Positions 43,877 to 52,289 of a stretch of 61,672 nt of DNA are shown here, one piece after another. The first letter of the stretch is position 1, and each line of letters starts with the position of its first letter. The stretch is from positions 1 through 61,672 of the forward strand of contig NZ_JABEQL010000023.1 in the NCBI RefSeq assembly GCF_014174215.1, written 5' to 3'. The notes beneath the pieces were generated by a model that was not told the origin of the DNA, ran no database searches, and worked only from the letters and a program-made list of their open reading frames with translations. A program made the translations under genes and the position numbers. Source of the stretch: Gluconacetobacter tumulicola (GTDB lineage: Bacteria > Pseudomonadota > Alphaproteobacteria > Acetobacterales > Acetobacteraceae).

Positions 43877-45865
43877 TCACAGATCAAGGCCATCGGCCGG
43901 GTCCATTGTCGCCTGACGGACGACCGAGCGGGCCTGCTGGCGTATGGTGCGTGCCTTGGCAGCATCGACATCCGGCTCGTCGTCGAGCACATCGAACTCC
44001 TGCATGCCCGGAGGCTCGGGCGGCACGACGTCCTCATGCTCCGGCAATTCCGGTTCGCGGCGGATGCCGGCATTGGCTGAATCGCCATCAGCGCTCGTGC
44101 CGCCATCCGGTGCCGGCCCTCCGGATGGAACCTCCACCTCCTGCGCCGACCAGTCATCGGGCGGGAACGTGGACGGGCGTTTCGTTCCTGTCGCGGGTGG
44201 CGGCAGGACACGCTCCATGAACCGCGCGTCCTCATAATAGCGCGCTTTCTTCGCGCGAACGGGTGCCACACCCGCGACCAGCAACAGTTCATCGGTCGGC
44301 GGAAGCTGCATCACCTCACCGGGCGTGAGCAGCGGTCGTGCCGTTTCCTGCCGCGACACCATGAGATGCCCGAGCCAGGGCGATAGCCGGTGCCCGGCAT
44401 AATTGGTGGAATCACGCATCTCGGTCGCGGTGCCGAGCGCGTCCGACACCCGCCGGGCGGTGCGCTCGTCGTTGGTGGCAAACGCGACGCGGACATGACA
44501 GTTGTCGAGAATGCTGTTGTTCGCACCGTAAGCTTTTTCGATCTGGTTCAGGCTTTGCGCGATCAGGAAGGATTTGATCCCATACCCCGCCATGAAGGCC
44601 AGCGCACTCTCGAAGAAATCCAGCCGACCGAGGGCGGGGAACTCATCAAGCATCAGCAGCAACCGATGCCGATGGGCCGAGACATGCAGATCCTCCGTCA
44701 GCCGCCTGCCAATCTGGTTCAGGATCAGGCGGATCAGCGGCTTGGTGCGGGCGATGTCGGATGGCGGCACGACAAGGTAGAGACTGGCAGCTTGGCGGCC
44801 GGACACCAGATCCGCCATGCGCCAGTCACACTGTGCCGTCACCTTCGCCACCACGGGGTCGCGATAAAGGCCCAGGAACGACATGGCGGTGGACAATACA
44901 CCTGACCGCTCGTTGTCGCTCTTGTTCAGCAGTTCGCGCGCCGATGAGGCGATGACGGGATGTACGCCCGCCTTGCCGAGGTGCGGCGTGGACATCATGG
45001 CGCGCAGAGTCGCCTCCACCGGCCGCTTCGGATCGGAGAGGAAATTGGCGACACCGGCCAGCGTCTTGTCCGGTTCCGCATAGAGGACATGCAGGATCGC
45101 GCCGACCAGCAGGGAATGCGAGGTCTTCTCCCAATGGTTGCGCCGGTCCAAAGCACCTTCGGGATCGACGAGAATATCGGCGATGTTCTGGACGTCGCGC
45201 ACCTCCTTGTCGCCACGCCGGACCTCAAGCAGCGGGTTGTAGGACGAGGATGCCGGATCGGTCGGGTCGAACAGCAGCACGCGCCCGTGCCGGGCACGAA
45301 ATCCGGCAGTGAGCCCCCAGTTCTCGCCTTTGATGTCATGCACGATGGCCGAACCCGGCCAGGTCAGCAGCGTCGGCACGACCAAGCCGACGCCTTTGCC
45401 CGAACGGGTCGGCGCAAAGCATAGGACATGCTCGGGGCCGTTATGCCGGAGATAGTCCCGATCCCACCGGCCCAGAACCACGCCGTCGGGGTCGAGCAGT
45501 CCTGCCTGCTTCATCTCGGCAGCATCCGCCCAGCGGGCCGAACCATACGTGGCGACATTCCGGGCTTCCCGCGCCCGGAGGATGGACAGGCCGATGGCGA
45601 CGACGCTGCCGATAATTCCACCGGACGAGGCGATGTATCCGCCCGTCACGAAAATCGACGGGGCGTAGGCGTCGTAGAAATACCACCACCAGAAGAAGGC
45701 CGGCGGATAGTAGAACGGCCAGCCCGCCACCATAAACCAGGGAGCGCCAAGCTGGGGCTGAAAGCCCAGGCGCCAGGCCGTCCATTCCGTGGCACTCCAG
45801 ATGGCGACGAAGACGATCAACAGAACGAGGGCGACCTGCCCCCACAGGACACGGCTTCCGGACAT
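43877..45865 (-). CDS. traG: TraG/VirD4 type IV coupling protein
   Basis: A 662-residue coupling ATPase that brings the relaxosome to the secretion channel. Two N-terminal membrane regions are followed by the nucleotide-binding domain: Walker A CFAPTRSGKGVGLVVPTLL, IVHDIKGENW, Walker B LLMLDEFPALGRLDFF and the SFLIAQSLNQIEKAYG motif. The proline/acid-rich tail (residues about 560-662) is typical of this TraG subgroup. It is the first gene of the tra/trb set; copG and trbB follow. Confidence 0.95.
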   Translation of the reverse strand: MSGSRVLWGQVALVLLIVFVAIWSATEWTAWRLGFQPQLGAPWFMVAGWPFYYPPAFFWWWYFYDAYAPSIFVTGGYIASSGGIIGSVVAIGLSILRAREARNVATYGSARWADAAEMKQAGLLDPDGVVLGRWDRDYLRHNGPEHVLCFAPTRSGKGVGLVVPTLLTWPGSAIVHDIKGENWGLTAGFRARHGRVLLFDPTDPASSSYNPLLEVRRGDKEVRDVQNIADILVDPEGALDRRNHWEKTSHSLLVGAILHVLYAEPDKTLAGVANFLSDPKRPVEATLRAMMSTPHLGKAGVHPVIASSARELLNKSDNERSGVLSTAMSFLGLYRDPVVAKVTAQCDWRMADLVSGRQAASLYLVVPPSDIARTKPLIRLILNQIGRRLTEDLHVSAHRHRLLLMLDEFPALGRLDFFESALAFMAGYGIKSFLIAQSLNQIEKAYGANNSILDNCHVRVAFATNDERTARRVSDALGTATEMRDSTNYAGHRLSPWLGHLMVSRQETARPLLTPGEVMQLPPTDELLLVAGVAPVRAKKARYYEDARFMERVLPPPATGTKRPSTFPPDDWSAQEVEVPSGGPAPDGGTSADGDSANAGIRREPELPEHEDVVPPEPPGMQEFDVLDDEPDVDAAKARTIRQQARSVVRQATMDPADGLDL

Positions 45866-45982
45866 CGGGGCTCCAATCGGCTTGGGGAATGAAACCGATC
45901 AGAGAAGGGGCGACCCAGCGGCAGGCAATATATAATGAGTCGCGATCGTACCGCCGGATACCATGGCGAAGAAAAAGGACGG

Positions 45983-46279
45983 TCAGTGCCGGGTTGCGCG
46001 GGCGTCGATCACGGCCTGCTCGAGAATCTTCCGGTAACCGATTTTCGTCATCCACTGTGCACGGGCAAGATGGCTTTCCCAACAGATGCGCGTGCGCTCT
46101 CCATCAGCCGGGTCGCGGTGCAGCACGATCCGCGCCACCTCCGTCCAGTCGGCCCGATCCGCCTCGGCGTCGAGCAGGCGGAGATAGGTGATGAAATGCA
46201 CTTCGTCATAGCTCGTGATCTCCGGCACGGTCGGCGCCAGGTCATCGACATCGGGGTCCAGTTCGGGTTTTGCTGTCAT
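45983..46279 (-). CDS. Conserved hypothetical protein of conjugative elements
   Basis: 98 residues. The core TSYDEVHFITYLRLLDAEADRADWTEVARIVL, with LHRDPADGERTRICWESH and ARAQWMTKIGYR, is a small conserved family found next to traG or near DUF2285 regulators in alphaproteobacterial elements (remembered association). It has no catalytic motif. The ATG at 46279 has GGAGG eight bases upstream; a TTG at 46309 would be an alternative. It is divergent from the XRE gene and shares its operator region. Confidence 0.75.
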   Translation of the reverse strand: MTAKPELDPDVDDLAPTVPEITSYDEVHFITYLRLLDAEADRADWTEVARIVLHRDPADGERTRICWESHLARAQWMTKIGYRKILEQAVIDARATRH

Positions 46280-46313
46280 CCGACAGCCCTCCAGCAGGAT
46301 TGCAGTCAACTAT

Positions 46314-46344
46314 ATCCTAAAATGGGATAATCCTAAATCGGGAT
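46314..46344. promoter_or_regulatory. Tandem dyad operators in the divergent XRE promoter
   Basis: ATCCTAAAATGGGAT (46314-46328) and ATCCTAAATCGGGAT (46330-46344) are two copies of ATCC-N7-GGAT, 16 bp apart. They lie between the hypothetical gene (minus) and the XRE gene (plus), the expected place for XRE autoregulation. Confidence 0.65.
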
Positions 46345-46384
46345 TATCGGAACAGCTCCCCTCCCCGCCAGAGAGCCGTTCCGC

Positions 46385-46669
46385 ATGAAGAAATCCCTGC
46401 GCACACCCCGGCAGCTTTTGCTGCAATCGCTTCTTACAGAAGCGCGCAAGACCGGGGGTATGACGCAGGCGGAACTGGCCGCCGCACTTGGCAAACCGCA
46501 ATCCTTCGTCGCCAAATACGAGAATGGCGAGCGACGAATCGATGTCATTGAGTTCGCTGACATAACAGCCGCCCTTGGCGTTTCCGGCGCCGATCTTCTC
46601 GTTCGTCTCGCACCTGGCGCAGAAAAGCCCCCGCCAGGGGGCGAGGATACCACGGTCCAGGACGAATAG
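46385..46669 (+). CDS. XRE-family helix-turn-helix regulator
   Basis: 94 residues with a canonical XRE domain: GGMTQAELAAALGKPQSFVAKYENGERRIDVIEFADI. The short C-terminus is proline/acid-rich. It is preceded by two ATCC-N7-GGAT dyads that may be its own operators. Its stop codon overlaps the start of a 29-bp palindrome in front of a second XRE gene. It probably controls transfer or cargo genes of the element. Confidence 0.88.
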   Translation: MKKSLRTPRQLLLQSLLTEARKTGGMTQAELAAALGKPQSFVAKYENGERRIDVIEFADITAALGVSGADLLVRLAPGAEKPPPGGEDTTVQDE

Positions 46670-46697
46670 GAACGATCATTCCTGGAATGATCGTTCC
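46669..46697. promoter_or_regulatory. 29-bp perfect palindrome before the second XRE gene
   Basis: The arms GGAACGATCATTCC and GGAATGATCGTTCC surround a single central T, with all 14 positions paired. Each arm is itself a near-palindrome (GGAA-N6-TTCC form). It begins at the last base of the upstream stop codon and ends 21 bp before the next ATG. It is likely an operator; no T-run supports a terminator. Confidence 0.75.
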
Positions 46698-46718
46698 GAC
46701 GCAGGTCTCGATGATGGC

Positions 46719-46943
46719 ATGGACCTCAAGGAGGTCATGGCGGTCAACCTGCGTCGGATGCGTCATGACAGGGACATGACGCAAGAAGAGCTGGCCGATC
46801 GCGCCGGCCTGAGCACCCGCTATATCGGAGCGATCGAACGCGCGGATGTTTCGGCAAGCGTTACGATCTTGGGAAAGATTGCGGAGGCACTGGACGTGGA
46901 ACCGGGGGCGCTATTGAAAGCTGTCCTGGCCAGCCCGCGCTGA
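46719..46943 (+). CDS. Small XRE-family regulator
   Basis: 74 residues (MDLKEVMAVNLRRMRHDRD), almost entirely one XRE helix-turn-helix: MTQEELADRAGLSTRYIGAIERADVSASVTILGKIAEALDVEPG. It resembles regulators of restriction-modification and element genes. CAAGGAGG downstream of the first ATG suggests that the inner ATG at 46737 (MAVNLRRMR) could be the true start. A 29-bp palindrome lies just upstream. Confidence 0.85.
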   Translation: MDLKEVMAVNLRRMRHDRDMTQEELADRAGLSTRYIGAIERADVSASVTILGKIAEALDVEPGALLKAVLASPR

Positions 46944-46947
46944 CCGG

Positions 46948-46970
46948 CTGAGGGGAAAAAACGCCCTCAG
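46948..46970. terminator. Convergent hairpin terminator
   Basis: A 7-bp perfect stem (CTGAGGG / CCCTCAG) with an A-rich loop sits between the XRE stop and the stop of the convergent hydrolase gene, whose last codon lies in one arm. No long T-run follows. Confidence 0.5.
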
Positions 46971-47569
46971 TCCTTCCACGCGGTGCTGTCCTTCACGACG
47001 ACGGCGAACATATCCGCCAGTTCGGCCAGCGCAACGCGGCGCACGGTTTCGGCCGCGATCGTTCCGCCCAGCGGATCAACGACATCACGTGCGGCAATGG
47101 CGTCCGCCACAAGGGTCACGCGCAGACCGTATTCCTCCGCCGCCGCGCGGGCCGTGGTGGACACGCAGACACCCACCGTATCCCCGGCAATGACGACCTC
47201 ATTCCGACCTGTCTCCTTGATCCGGTCCGCGAGCCCGGTGCCGATAAACGCATTCGCATGGGTCTTGAACAGAACCGTCTCCCCTTCGCGGGGCGTCACC
47301 TGGGGCAGGAAATCGCGATACGGACTATCGCTGGCGAAGGCGGGAGCACCTGGTCCTGCGTCATGGGCGATATGGATGACCGGCACGCCATTGCGACGCG
47401 CAAGGGCAAGAAGCCGCCCGGCCTCATCCGCCGCCGCATCGACATTGGCAAGTGGCACCCGTCCGTCGCGATATTCGCGCTGGATGTCAATCAGGACCAG
47501 CACCGACCGGCCAAGCGGCGACGGGCTGTCGTCGAGACCGTAGATCTGGCGGAAGGTTTCAAGGGTCAT
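46967..47569 (-). CDS. Isochorismatase-family cysteine hydrolase
   Basis: A 200-residue cysteine hydrolase with the family triad: Asp28 in VLIDIQREY, Lys102 in VLFKTHANAF and the nucleophile Cys135 in GDTVGVCVSTTARAA. Relatives cleave isochorismate, nicotinamide, N-carbamoyl amino acids or peroxyureidoacrylate, and the substrate cannot be told here. The LysR gene lies 48 bp upstream on the same strand, so the two are likely co-transcribed or functionally linked. Confidence 0.88.
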   Translation of the reverse strand: MTLETFRQIYGLDDSPSPLGRSVLVLIDIQREYRDGRVPLANVDAAADEAGRLLALARRNGVPVIHIAHDAGPGAPAFASDSPYRDFLPQVTPREGETVLFKTHANAFIGTGLADRIKETGRNEVVIAGDTVGVCVSTTARAAAEEYGLRVTLVADAIAARDVVDPLGGTIAAETVRRVALAELADMFAVVVKDSTAWKD

Positions 47570-47616
47570 GGGGATTTTCCTCCTGATAATAGGCTATTTT
47601 GACAGCCGGCGCTTCA

Positions 47617-48636
47617 TCAGGGTGCGCCGCCTGTTTCGTGATGTCCCGGTGTCTTGACTGGAAACGAGGATGGCATGGTTTGAGCCTGCATGGTCCAACC
47701 ATCCATGCGACTCATATGCGTGGCAAGGTCCAGAAGCTTACGCAGCGCAGGGCTGCGGTTCTGAGGCGACCAGACGGCGCTGAACCGGGCCTGTTCGTTT
47801 TCGTCATCGATCGGACGGAAGACGACACCGGGAAATGGCACATAGCTCCCCGCCTCGTGGGTCAGCGTGATCCCCTCTCCTGCGGCAACCATGTGCATCA
47901 ACGTATCCCGCCCTACATTGCGCCGATGGAGGCGCAGCGATCGTCCATGTTCAGCCACACGCCGGACGATATGTTCGAGAACCTGCGGCCCTGCGCCGCC
48001 CTGCCGCACAAGGAAGTTCTCTGCCGCAAGATCTGCCCACGCAAGGGATTCTAGCCTCACAAGCGGATGTGCAGCAGGAAGAGCGATCACCAGCGCCTCG
48101 TTCCAGAGATGTCGGCAATGGCAATCCGGCACATTGGCAACATTGACGATGAAGGCCACGTCGAGTTTGCCCTCGCGGATCATGGCAAGAGTATGTGAAG
48201 ACGATCCTTCGACGATGCTCTGTTCAATTGCCGGATGGGCTGCGCGATAGCGCTGGCGCAGATCAGCGAGGAAACCGGTTGCAATCGAACCGTGTAGCCC
48301 GATCGTGAGCCGCCCCACTGTACCATCAGAAATTGCGCCTGCCGTCCTAACGGCATGATCGATCTGCTCTATCCCTGCGGAAACCTCTGCGACGAAACGG
48401 TGTCCGGCCTCGGTCAGCCGGACACCGCGATGACGCCGCTCGAACAGGACGATGCCCAATGTCTCTTCCAGGGCCTTGATCCGGGTGCTTACGCTCGATT
48501 GGGCAACACCGAGCGCGTTAGCCGCATGTCGGAAATTCAGATGCTCCGCGACGACCAAAGCCTGAACAAGAGAACGCAAAGGAAACTGTGCCCCCAAAGA
48601 CGTATATCGGGCTTCAGCTCTCTCGCAGCGCCTCAT
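47617..48636 (-). CDS. LysR-family transcriptional regulator
   Basis: 339 residues. The N-terminal winged helix starts at LRSLVQALVVAEHLNFRHAA, with NALGVAQSSVSTRIKALEETLG and LFERRHRGVRLTEAG. The C-terminal periplasmic-binding-like domain has RLTIGLHGSIATGFL and EALVIALPAAHPL. It lies just upstream of the hydrolase gene and downstream of the MFS gene, all on the minus strand. It probably regulates the hydrolase. The N-terminal 15 residues before the HTH are longer than usual, so the start may be later. Confidence 0.88.
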   Translation of the reverse strand: MRRCERAEARYTSLGAQFPLRSLVQALVVAEHLNFRHAANALGVAQSSVSTRIKALEETLGIVLFERRHRGVRLTEAGHRFVAEVSAGIEQIDHAVRTAGAISDGTVGRLTIGLHGSIATGFLADLRQRYRAAHPAIEQSIVEGSSSHTLAMIREGKLDVAFIVNVANVPDCHCRHLWNEALVIALPAAHPLVRLESLAWADLAAENFLVRQGGAGPQVLEHIVRRVAEHGRSLRLHRRNVGRDTLMHMVAAGEGITLTHEAGSYVPFPGVVFRPIDDENEQARFSAVWSPQNRSPALRKLLDLATHMSRMDGWTMQAQTMPSSFPVKTPGHHETGGAP

Positions 48637-48702
48637 TCTATTTTCTCAAGACCAAATGAATTAAAGCACCTGAATTGCCATAATGAGGAGGAGATTTTGT
48701 CA

Positions 48703-49926
48703 TTACCCTTCTCCCTGCTGCCGGTTTTCAGACTTTCTTGAAGCCGCAATGAAGAAGCCGACTAGGCCCAAAAGTCCACCGAACAGGCTCACTCCGATCC
48801 AACCTGCATAAGCATAGATCATTGTGGACAAAACGGCCCCTATGGCACTGCCTAGCGAATAGAAAGCCATATATGCGCCGACGATGCGGCTCCCCACCCC
48901 GCGCGCGTTTGCTAGGATGAGACTCTGGCTGGTGACGTGAATCGCCTGAATGGCAAAATCCAAAAGCAGAACACCGATGATTAGGGACCAGATCGAAAAG
49001 GGCAGTCCCGCGATAAAAACCCATGAGACGACTGCCAGGAGGAAGCATAGGATCGTCGTGCGCCGTGCGTATCCATGATCGGCCCAGGCGCCAGCCCTTC
49101 CTGCGCCGAGCGCGCCCGTCAGCCCGGCAAAGCCGAACAGCCCGATTTCTGTGTGGGGAAGGGAGAACGGCGGCGCGCTCAACGGCAGGACGAGCGGCGC
49201 CCATAGCGCGTTGAACATCGCGAAGATCAGAAATGCCATGACTCCGCGCCCTCGCAGGATCGGCATGTCGCGGTAGAGCGAGAGAGTCGAGCGGATCAGC
49301 GCGAGGTAGGACAGTTGTGCCTCTGGAGCCTCCTGTTTCGGCAGAACTGCAGTGAGTGTAACTGCCATCACGACCGTCAGCACGGAAGAAACCGCATAGA
49401 CCGCCCGCCAGTCGATGAGATCGGTCAGAGCACCGGCGATGATGCGCGCGCACAAGATTCCGATCACGACGCCGCTCGTCACCTGCCCAACCACCCGGCC
49501 ACGTTCGGTGGGAGCCGCCCGGTTTGCGGCATAAGCCACCAAGGTCTGCACGAGAACGGAGAGCAGTCCGACCGCGAAGAGGCTGATGAGCAGGAAGACA
49601 AAGGATGGTGCCAGCGCGACGCCTGCCACCGAGATAGAAGCTGCCACTCCTTGCCAGAGGATGAGACGACGAGATGGCAACAGGTCACCGAGCGGGACGA
49701 CAGCGAGCAACCCAAATCCATAGCCGATCTGCGTCGCCGTGATCGCGCTGCCGATCATGCTGGGGGCGACGTGAAAATCCCGAGCAATCTGATCCAGGAG
49801 CGGCGCCGAATAATAGACATTCGCCACGCTCAGGCCGCACGCTGCTGCCAGCAACAGCACGATCACCCCGCTCAAAGGAGGCTGAGAGGAGACGCATAAA
49901 GGTTGTTCTGAAGGGGGCAGGAGCAT
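48703..49926 (-). CDS. MFS transporter (drug/arabinose-efflux type)
   Basis: A 407-residue, 12-helix MFS protein. Landmarks: PLSGVIVLLLAAACGLSVANVYYSAPLLDQ is the family N-terminus (split here as helix 1 and the YYSAPLL motif), then PLGDLLPSRRLILWQG (motif A), APTERGRVVGQV and ARGVGSRIVGAYMAFYSLG. It belongs with YbcL/YdhP-like exporters. The ATG at 49926 has GGAG eight bases upstream; an open frame upstream to 50520 overlaps the divergent HxlR gene and is rejected. It is probably controlled by that regulator through the GGTTCTA dyad between them. Confidence 0.88.
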   Translation of the reverse strand: MLLPPSEQPLCVSSQPPLSGVIVLLLAAACGLSVANVYYSAPLLDQIARDFHVAPSMIGSAITATQIGYGFGLLAVVPLGDLLPSRRLILWQGVAASISVAGVALAPSFVFLLISLFAVGLLSVLVQTLVAYAANRAAPTERGRVVGQVTSGVVIGILCARIIAGALTDLIDWRAVYAVSSVLTVVMAVTLTAVLPKQEAPEAQLSYLALIRSTLSLYRDMPILRGRGVMAFLIFAMFNALWAPLVLPLSAPPFSLPHTEIGLFGFAGLTGALGAGRAGAWADHGYARRTTILCFLLAVVSWVFIAGLPFSIWSLIIGVLLLDFAIQAIHVTSQSLILANARGVGSRIVGAYMAFYSLGSAIGAVLSTMIYAYAGWIGVSLFGGLLGLVGFFIAASRKSENRQQGEG

Positions 49927-49944
49927 CAATCGGACTCCATTAAT

Positions 49945-49961
49945 GGTTCTATAATAGAACC
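49945..49961. promoter_or_regulatory. Dyad operator between MFS and HxlR genes
   Basis: A perfect GGTTCTA-TAA-TAGAACC inverted repeat in the 93-bp divergent spacer. It lies 19 bp before the MFS ATG, the expected place for repression by the HxlR protein encoded on the other side. Confidence 0.7.
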
Positions 49962-50019
49962 TATTGAATGGAATCCTGTCCAGTCTTATTTTAGGACCAA
50001 GTTCGGAAAGGAGCACCGC

Positions 50020-50466
50020 ATGGTCAAACGGGTCAGCATGAAGGCGGCCGACTGCCCAGTCGCCCGGTCTCTTGATGTGATCGGCGATTGGTGGTCCTTG
50101 CTGATCGTTCGCGATGCGTTCGATGGCGTGCGCCGTTTCGGCGAATTTCAGAAGAGTCTCGGCATCTCGAAGGGAATCCTGACCAGCCGACTCCTTGCTC
50201 TTGTGGAATTTGGTGTTCTCGCCGTCGAGCCGGCTTCCGACGGAAGCGCGTGGCAGAATTACGTGCTCACGCCAAAAGGCGAAGGGCTGTTCCCGATGAT
50301 CGTAGCCCTTCGCCAATGGGGCGAGGTGTTCTGCTATGAGAAGGGAGAGGCTCATTCGATCCTCATAGAACGCAAAACTGGAAAATCCCTGGCGCCGTTG
50401 CGTGTCCGTTCTTCGTCCGGCCGAGTGCTGGACGCACGCGATACCTTGGTAAAGAAAATATCTTGA
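50020..50466 (+). CDS. HxlR-family transcriptional regulator
   Basis: A 148-residue winged-helix regulator: CPVARSLDVIGDWWSLLIVRDAF with the family Cys near the N-terminus, RRFGEFQKSLGISKGILTSRL and YVLTPKGEGLFPMIVALRQWGE. The N-terminal Cys (residue 12) is a redox/electrophile sensor in some relatives. AGGAG precedes the ATG. It is divergent from the MFS exporter, which is its likely target. Confidence 0.9.
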   Translation: MVKRVSMKAADCPVARSLDVIGDWWSLLIVRDAFDGVRRFGEFQKSLGISKGILTSRLLALVEFGVLAVEPASDGSAWQNYVLTPKGEGLFPMIVALRQWGEVFCYEKGEAHSILIERKTGKSLAPLRVRSSSGRVLDARDTLVKKIS

Positions 50467-50523
50467 GAAATATTGACTGATGGAATCCTCTATTTCATTG
50501 AAACGATGAAATAGATTCATGCC

Positions 50524-51591
50524 TCATTTCTCGATCGCGAAGTCGATAGCGACGATGCCGACCGTGTCGTAGCGTCCCATTGCCTCCAAGACCGGGGTTA
50601 TTCGGTCAAGCTCCACGGTTTGGCTCACCACCTTACCAGGGTCGAGAACGCCAGCCTCACACATGGCGAGCATCGTGTCATAGCGATGTGCCTGAAGCCC
50701 GAAAGCACCAAAAAGTCGAAGCTCATTGAGAAGGATGATGTCGATCGGAAGTCTCACGTAGCCAGCTTCGACACGGGTCGTATGACCAATCTGCACATGA
50801 CGACCACGCTTGCGCAGCGACAGAACTGAATTGAGGCAGGTTTCCTCAATGCCCAGTGCATCAATCGAAACGTGAACGCCGCCACCGGTCAATTCACGAA
50901 TGGCCTCGACGGGATTCGCTTCACGAGGATCTACCACGATGGCCGCGCCAAGCTTTCTGGCGGCATCGCGTGCATGTGGCGAAGGATCGACGGCAATGAC
51001 CTTAGTTCCAACCGCAGCTGCGATCTGCACGGCCGATAGACCCATGCCGCCACATCCATAGATCGCCACCCACTCGCCGCCTCTTGCGTCCGCCTGATCA
51101 ACAACAGCATGAAAGGCTGCGATATAGCGGCAGCCAAGGCTAGCAGCGGCAAGCAATGTCATACTTTCAGGAACGCGCACAAAGTTTACGTCTGCGTGGC
51201 GGACCATTGAATACTCTCCGAACGCTCCCCAGAAAGACACGCCAGGAACAAGAAGATGGCCTTCGTCGCAGATATGCTGCTGTCCATCTCGGCATTGCAG
51301 GCAGGTGCCGCACCCGGGATTCATCGGATAAACGACGCGATCTCCAGGTTTCCATTGGCGCACGTCAGCACCAACCTCCTCAATGATGCCGGCGAACTCA
51401 TGCCCGAGGACAAAAGGCGGTTTAATCGAGAGGCCACGCCAAGCCCAATCGTCAGTCCATAAATGCCAATCGGTACGGCAGATGCCATTCGCTCCGATCC
51501 TGACAATCGCGCCATCCGGCGGACATTCAGGGTCGGGAATCGAACGAACAACGAGAGGTTTTTGCAGTTCCTCGACAACGGCGGCACGCAT
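50524..51591 (-). CDS. Zinc-dependent alcohol dehydrogenase
   Basis: A 355-residue medium-chain dehydrogenase. Catalytic zinc ligands are Cys38 (NGICRTDWH) and His64-Glu65 (VLGHEFAG). The structural zinc site is Cys94, 97, 100 and 108 (CGTCLQCRDGQQHIC). The NAD-binding motif is YGCGGMGLSAVQIA, with an acidic/DPSP turn (VIAVDPS) that favours NAD. MRAAVVEELQ at 51591 is the likely start; an ATG four codons upstream is possible. It is divergent from a TetR gene, which probably represses it. Confidence 0.9.
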   Translation of the reverse strand: MRAAVVEELQKPLVVRSIPDPECPPDGAIVRIGANGICRTDWHLWTDDWAWRGLSIKPPFVLGHEFAGIIEEVGADVRQWKPGDRVVYPMNPGCGTCLQCRDGQQHICDEGHLLVPGVSFWGAFGEYSMVRHADVNFVRVPESMTLLAAASLGCRYIAAFHAVVDQADARGGEWVAIYGCGGMGLSAVQIAAAVGTKVIAVDPSPHARDAARKLGAAIVVDPREANPVEAIRELTGGGVHVSIDALGIEETCLNSVLSLRKRGRHVQIGHTTRVEAGYVRLPIDIILLNELRLFGAFGLQAHRYDTMLAMCEAGVLDPGKVVSQTVELDRITPVLEAMGRYDTVGIVAIDFAIEK

Positions 51592-51657
51592 GTCTTTCTC
51601 CATTCCTTAGTGACCAACAAAGAATGGAGGCTTGCCTTTCGATGTCAAGCAAATTAT

Positions 51658-51675
51658 TTGTCGTTCGACCAACAA
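51658..51675. promoter_or_regulatory. Candidate TetR operator between adh and tetR
   Basis: TTGTCGTTCGACCAACAA is an 18-bp imperfect palindrome centred on TCGA (14 of 18 positions symmetric). Its right half, GACCAACAA followed by ATGGAG, is repeated at 51612-51629 (GACCAACAA-AGA-ATGGAG) near the adh start. Both copies lie in the 96-bp divergent spacer. Confidence 0.55.
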
Positions 51676-51687
51676 TGGAGATCCAAC

Positions 51688-52269
51688 ATGGCCGGACGGC
51701 CGAGAGAGTTCGACCGGGACGCCGCATTAAGGAAGGCACGCGACGCTTTTTGGTCGCGCGGTTATGAAGGTGTCTCGATGGCCGATCTAGTCAACCTGTT
51801 AGGATTGGCTTCGGCACGTATCTATGCCGCCTTCGGATCGAAGGAATCGCTATTCCGTCAGGCGATAGCACTCTATGACGCAGATGAAGGTGGTTTCGCC
51901 ACAAGAGCGCTTGCTGAAGAGCCTACGGCAAAGGCCGCATTCCGACGTATCCTGATTGAAGCAATCGAAACCTACACGAAGCCGAATCATCCGCGCGGAT
52001 GCATGGTCGTTTCCGCCGCTACCAACTGCTCAAGCGAGAATGACAGATTACGGGAATGGCTTGCGGCGTTTCGCTGCCGTCGCACAGCTTCGCTCGTCGA
52101 GCGGTTGGAGAAAGCCGCTATTGACGGCGAGCTTCCTCCTGATGCTGATCCGCAGGCTCTTGGAGATTATTTTGCGACGGTTCTCCACGGCCTTTCTGTT
52201 CAAGCACGTGACGGCGTGCCGAAAGAGCGATTGCTGGCCATCGTTCCCACAGTCATGCGAAGCATCTAG
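51688..52269 (+). CDS. TetR-family transcriptional regulator
   Basis: 193 residues starting MAGRPREFDRDAALRKA. The TetR helix-turn-helix is GYEGVSMADLVNLLGLASARIYAAFGSKESLF. The C-terminal ligand domain has the TetR_C-type NHPRGCMVVSAATNC and DPQALGDYFATVLHGLSVQARDG, as in AcrR/YxaF-like regulators of alcohol or aldehyde stress genes. A longer frame from 51463 is not used because it overlaps the divergent adh gene and lacks a ribosome site. AATGGAG precedes the chosen ATG. Confidence 0.9.
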   Translation: MAGRPREFDRDAALRKARDAFWSRGYEGVSMADLVNLLGLASARIYAAFGSKESLFRQAIALYDADEGGFATRALAEEPTAKAAFRRILIEAIETYTKPNHPRGCMVVSAATNCSSENDRLREWLAAFRCRRTASLVERLEKAAIDGELPPDADPQALGDYFATVLHGLSVQARDGVPKERLLAIVPTVMRSI

Positions 52270-52289
52270 TAAAACTCGTCGGGCCTTCA

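Noticed and set aside
50020-50520. Long N-terminal extension of the MFS gene to 50520
   Set aside because: It overlaps the divergent HxlR gene in full, while a start at 49926 has a good ribosome site and the family N-terminus.
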